A stretch of 64,000 nt of DNA from VRUE01 sp963707965. Its GTDB lineage: Bacteria; Actinomycetota; Thermoleophilia; Solirubrobacterales; 70-9. The stretch is taken from assembly GCA_963707965.1 (NCBI GenBank), contig CAVPRR010000007.1, positions 248,001 through 312,000 of the forward strand, written 5' to 3'. Position numbers and translations under genes: made by a program. The notes under the pieces were generated by a model. It made no database searches and was not told the DNA's origin. It saw only the letters and a list, made by a program, of their open reading frames with translations. Below are positions 59,389 to 64,000 of the stretch, piece by piece; positions within the stretch are counted from its first letter, which is position 1; the number at the start of each line of letters is the position of its first letter.

Positions 59389-59997
59389 TCACTCGCCTAC
59401 GAGCAGGTACCGCGCTGAGGCCGCGCCGGCGGCGAGGGCGGCGCTGATGTCGCGGCCGGGATCGGAAAGGGCCTGCAGAGCGAAGCCGTCACCGACCGCG
59501 AACAGGTAGGAGACGACTGCCTCCGCGTCGTGGCGCAGGTCGAGCACCCCCTCGCGCTCCTTCGCCCTGAGGATCTCGGCGACATGGGAGCGGGTGCGTT
59601 CGAAGAGCTGGCCGACCTCGTGCCGGATGTCGGGATTGCTCCGCCCGGCGCTGAACAGCTCGTAGAGGAGCAGGAAGAAGTCGGGTTCGTGCTCGATGAG
59701 GCCGGTGAGGCTGGCGACAAGGACGTCGATGACGTCGTCGACCGTCTGGGCCTTGGCGAGCGGCTCGTCGAGCCGGGTAACCCGAAGCTCCGTGTCGCGG
59801 CGGACGACCTCGACCAGCAGCCGCTCCTTGGTCCCGAAGTAGTAGTGGAGCAGTCCGCGGCTGACACCGGCCTCACGCGCAACCTGCTCGAATGTCGATC
59901 CAGCGGCGCCGCGCTTGGCGACGCTCTCGCGCATCGCGTTGACGATGCGCTGCGCCTTTTCCCCGCTCAGCTCGCGCTCTTTGGTTGTCGCCTCCAC
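59389..59997 (-). CDS. TetR-family transcriptional regulator
   Basis: 202 residues. The N-terminal helix-turn-helix is AAGSTFEQVAREAGVSRGLLHYYFGTKERL (quoted in part: GVSRGLLHYYFGTK, about 40-60). The C-terminal ligand-binding domain holds typical helical segments. GTG start at 59997. It precedes MMPL on the same strand, the usual arrangement for a local repressor of an exporter. Confidence 0.9.
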   Translation of the reverse strand: MEATTKERELSGEKAQRIVNAMRESVAKRGAAGSTFEQVAREAGVSRGLLHYYFGTKERLLVEVVRRDTELRVTRLDEPLAKAQTVDDVIDVLVASLTGLIEHEPDFFLLLYELFSAGRSNPDIRHEVGQLFERTRSHVAEILRAKEREGVLDLRHDAEAVVSYLFAVGDGFALQALSDPGRDISAALAAGAASARYLLVGE

Positions 59998-60071
59998 ACC
60001 CGGCAGTCTATGAACTCATCCGAAACGCCCCGCGTGCGCTACCACGGGGCCCAACGAAGCAGAGGGCGTGG

Positions 60072-60515
60072 CTATGAGCCGTTGATGCTGGTCGTGCTGG
60101 TGTACTCGAACTCCTCCTCGGCACCGAAGAGAGCGTCCAGCACCGTCTTGCGAGCGTCCTCGCTGAGCACCAGCGCGATTGCGGCGGCGACCAGCCCGAA
60201 GAGGATGACGCGACCGAGCCGATTCTTCTTGCGCCGCCTTGGCGCCCGCAGCTGTTCGGATGCCTCGCGCAGGCTGTCGGCGGCGGTGCGCAGGTCCTTC
60301 TGGACCTTCTTGTCGCTGGTCACGGCCGCCGCAGCGCCCTTGCCGTTGCGGGTCGCCCGAGTGTAGGCGCCGCGCGCCGCTTCGAAGGCGCTGCGGAGGC
60401 TGTCGCGCAGCTCTTCGTCGTCGATCAGGCGCTGAACATAGGGATTGTCGCGGGCCGCCGAGTACAGGTCAGTGGCGCGATCGGCCGTCTGGGTCGCCCG
60501 TGATGTCTTGGACAT
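60072..60515 (-). CDS. Protein with C-terminal membrane helix, unknown function
   Basis: 147 residues. A helical cytoplasmic part (ATDLYSAARDNPYVQRLIDDEE, given in part as NPYVQRLIDDEE) ends in a basic stretch (RRRKKNRLGR), then one membrane helix (VILFGLVAAAIALVLS) and a short tail. No family is recognised. A strong GAGGAGAAGG precedes ATG 60515. Confidence 0.68.
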   Translation of the reverse strand: MSKTSRATQTADRATDLYSAARDNPYVQRLIDDEELRDSLRSAFEAARGAYTRATRNGKGAAAAVTSDKKVQKDLRTAADSLREASEQLRAPRRRKKNRLGRVILFGLVAAAIALVLSEDARKTVLDALFGAEEEFEYTSTTSINGS

Positions 60516-60604
60516 ACCTTCTCCTCGCTGGGGGATCCTTGGGGTTCCCGGCTGAGGATAGCCCCTCTAGATGGTTGATTCCAAATTGACGTGCCCGTGG
60601 CACC

Positions 60605-62146
60605 TCACGGGGGGCCGATCCCGTCAAGCAGGACACCGTTGGAGCCGAAGCCCAGCTGCGCATCTCGTACCGCATGCACGCGCAGCCGCGCCACGTCCGG
60701 GCCCGGCAGCGCGTAGCGCCGCAGGCGCAGGTCACCCACCCGCTCGTAGCCGACCTGGCGGAAGCCCGGCCCGAGCAGGCGGGTGGGAACGGGCGGCGCC
60801 GGGCCGTTGGAGACGAAATCGACCTCGTGCACGAACCAGGTGAAGCCGTCCGCAGGCAGGGCCTGAAATGAGCCGGTCGACAGGTAGTAGCGGAGCGGGG
60901 CGTGCCCCAGCGTCCAACTGACCACAGCGCGGGGGGCGCCGGGTTCCCCCAGCCGGGCTGCCACAGCCTCCCAGTCGGGGCGCTGGAAGCGGGGCGACAG
61001 ACTCGCCAGTGCGCAGAATCCGAGCGAGTAGGCAACCAGTACCGCCGCGAGGACGGTGCCGGCCCGGCCGGCCTTGCGAAGGGTCATCGCAACCGCCACC
61101 GCGACCAGCAGGGGTACCAGGGCCGGCACCACGTTGCGGGCGAAGAAGTAGTCCTTACCCGGGATGAGCAGCGCCACAATCAGGGGAACCACAACGGTGG
61201 CGGCGCCAATCGCCAGCATGCGGCCGCCGCCCTGCCTCTCGCCTCGATCGCCGCGCAGAGCGAGCAGTGCCAGTGCAGCGACGATCGAGATCAGCGGCAG
61301 GAGCGCGGGCAGCGGCCGGTCGGGCTGGGCGATGATGTCGCCGGTCTCGCCGACGGCAAAGGTGACCGGGACCTCCCAGAGTCGGTTGAGGAGGCTGCGG
61401 TCGCCAATCCATTCGGCATGGCCAAGCGACATCTGGTGGATCGCAAGCGGCGCCAGCAGGAGGCCTGTCGCGGCGACGATCCACAGCCCGGCCGCGGCGG
61501 CCCGGCCGCGGCGGCGCAGCAACCAGGCGGCCTCCAGGGCGATCGGAAACACGGCGAAGTAGTGGGTCGCCAAAGCGAGCGCCGACACGGCACCCCAACG
61601 TCTGACGTCAGCGCGGCGACCGTGGTCCAGGGCGCGCACGAAGTAGAGCGCCGCGAGCGCGGTCAGAAGCACCAGCAGGGCATAGCCACGGGCCTCCTGG
61701 GAGTACCAGAGGAGCATCGGGTTGACGGCGACCAGAGCCGCGGCGAGGATTCCGGCACGGCGCCCGGCCAGCTCGCCCCCGAGCAGGTAGGCAACCGGCA
61801 CCGTCGCCAGGCCCGCCAGCGCGGAGAACGAGCGCAGGCCGAACTCCCCCGTCCCGGTGAACTGCGTCCAGAGCCAGGCCAGCACGTAGTAGAGCGGCGG
61901 TGCCGACTCGCTGAACCCGACCGCGTCCATCGCGTGCCAGAAGCCGTCGCGCAGGACGCGGCTGGCCGTGACGATCTCATCGTGATGGTAGGCCTGGACG
62001 CCGAGCGTCGCGAAGCGAAGTGTTGCGGCGAGAGCGGTCAGTCCGGCGACGATCCAGAAGGTGCGCGACCGCGTCCGCAACCAGTCGCGCACCGCCTCGA
62101 ACAGCGTCGACAGGCTTGCCCTGCCCAGCGCTTCAGCAGCCTCCAT
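60605..62146 (-). CDS. GT39/PMT-like membrane glycosyltransferase
   Basis: 513 residues with about 11 membrane helices. The first outer loop has YHHDEIVTASRVL with the catalytic-type Asp-Glu pair, then SESAPPLYYVLAWLW; these fit GT-C enzymes of the ArnT/PMT type. They use polyprenyl-phosphate sugars. The acceptor is unknown. It ends a strand shared with lon, starting 10 bases after the lon stop. Confidence 0.8.
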   Translation of the reverse strand: MEAAEALGRASLSTLFEAVRDWLRTRSRTFWIVAGLTALAATLRFATLGVQAYHHDEIVTASRVLRDGFWHAMDAVGFSESAPPLYYVLAWLWTQFTGTGEFGLRSFSALAGLATVPVAYLLGGELAGRRAGILAAALVAVNPMLLWYSQEARGYALLVLLTALAALYFVRALDHGRRADVRRWGAVSALALATHYFAVFPIALEAAWLLRRRGRAAAAGLWIVAATGLLLAPLAIHQMSLGHAEWIGDRSLLNRLWEVPVTFAVGETGDIIAQPDRPLPALLPLISIVAALALLALRGDRGERQGGGRMLAIGAATVVVPLIVALLIPGKDYFFARNVVPALVPLLVAVAVAMTLRKAGRAGTVLAAVLVAYSLGFCALASLSPRFQRPDWEAVAARLGEPGAPRAVVSWTLGHAPLRYYLSTGSFQALPADGFTWFVHEVDFVSNGPAPPVPTRLLGPGFRQVGYERVGDLRLRRYALPGPDVARLRVHAVRDAQLGFGSNGVLLDGIGPP

Positions 62147-62155
62147 GGCAGTTAC

Positions 62156-64000
<1,845 letters not shown>

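Overview
The window is high-GC bacterial DNA with dense, often overlapping genes, frequent GTG and TTG starts, and a gene set (fused ECF-type sigma factor, alpha2-type GlyRS, LCP protein, class I aldolase, MocR and PucR regulators, MMPL exporter) that fits Actinomycetota. Protein style and gene order suggest the class Thermoleophilia (Solirubrobacterales or a relative). That placement is inference from protein resemblance; there is no rRNA in the window to confirm it.

Layout. 1-1.2 kb: a truncated SIR2-family gene lying 3' of the initiator tRNA-fMet, with lower GC and an inverted repeat that copies part of the tRNA. 1.3-11 kb: Ppx/GppA phosphatase, a 430-bp gene-free stretch rich in hairpins, an acetolactate-synthase-like ThDP enzyme, tRNA-Leu, a sigma factor fused to its own anti-sigma-like and membrane domains, an MBL-fold hydrolase, a zinc-ribbon pseudo-rhomboid, fructose-bisphosphate aldolase, a nuclease and several unknowns. 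11-20 kb (minus strand): mfd, PpiC-type chaperone, eno, ftsB-like, GT-C membrane protein. 20-31 kb: a GAF/degenerate GGDEF plus MshEN/coiled-coil pair, enoyl-CoA hydratase, pth, rplY, an ABC1 kinase pair, GDPD, prs, glmU and an HdeD-like gene. The last two are both frameshifted within about 1 kb. 31-32 kb: a low-GC HNH endonuclease gene 3' of tRNA-Gln. 32-45 kb: PucR regulator, DedA-PAP2 fusion, ispE, rsmA, tatD, phosphoesterase, metG, rsmI, ROK kinase, LCP protein, FmdB zinc ribbon, glyS. 45-64 kb is more accessory: a DUF234-type ATPase behind three 16-bp-spaced repeats, an acyl-CoA ligase, then a tandemly duplicated convergent module (R2-like diiron protein fused to an SCP2-like domain, plus an amidase), a pyridoxamine-oxidase-like gene with a MocR regulator, MMPL, TetR, a GT39-like protein and the 5'-truncated lon.

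How the genes may work together. The housekeeping blocks are ordinary (translation fidelity, isoprenoid, PRPP and UDP-GlcNAc supply, transcription-coupled repair). The most unusual part is 47-60 kb. Each copy of the diiron/SCP2 gene has a near-perfect palindrome of the form TGGCTGNNCAGCCA, nine bases before a -10-like hexamer, and a third copy sits at the start of the MMPL gene next to a TetR gene. This suggests an uncharacterised, possibly TetR-controlled system that oxidises or handles a hydrophobic acyl or amide compound (acyl-CoA ligase, diiron oxidase with lipid-binding domain, amidases, exporter). The operator pattern is read directly from the sequence; the pathway is inference.
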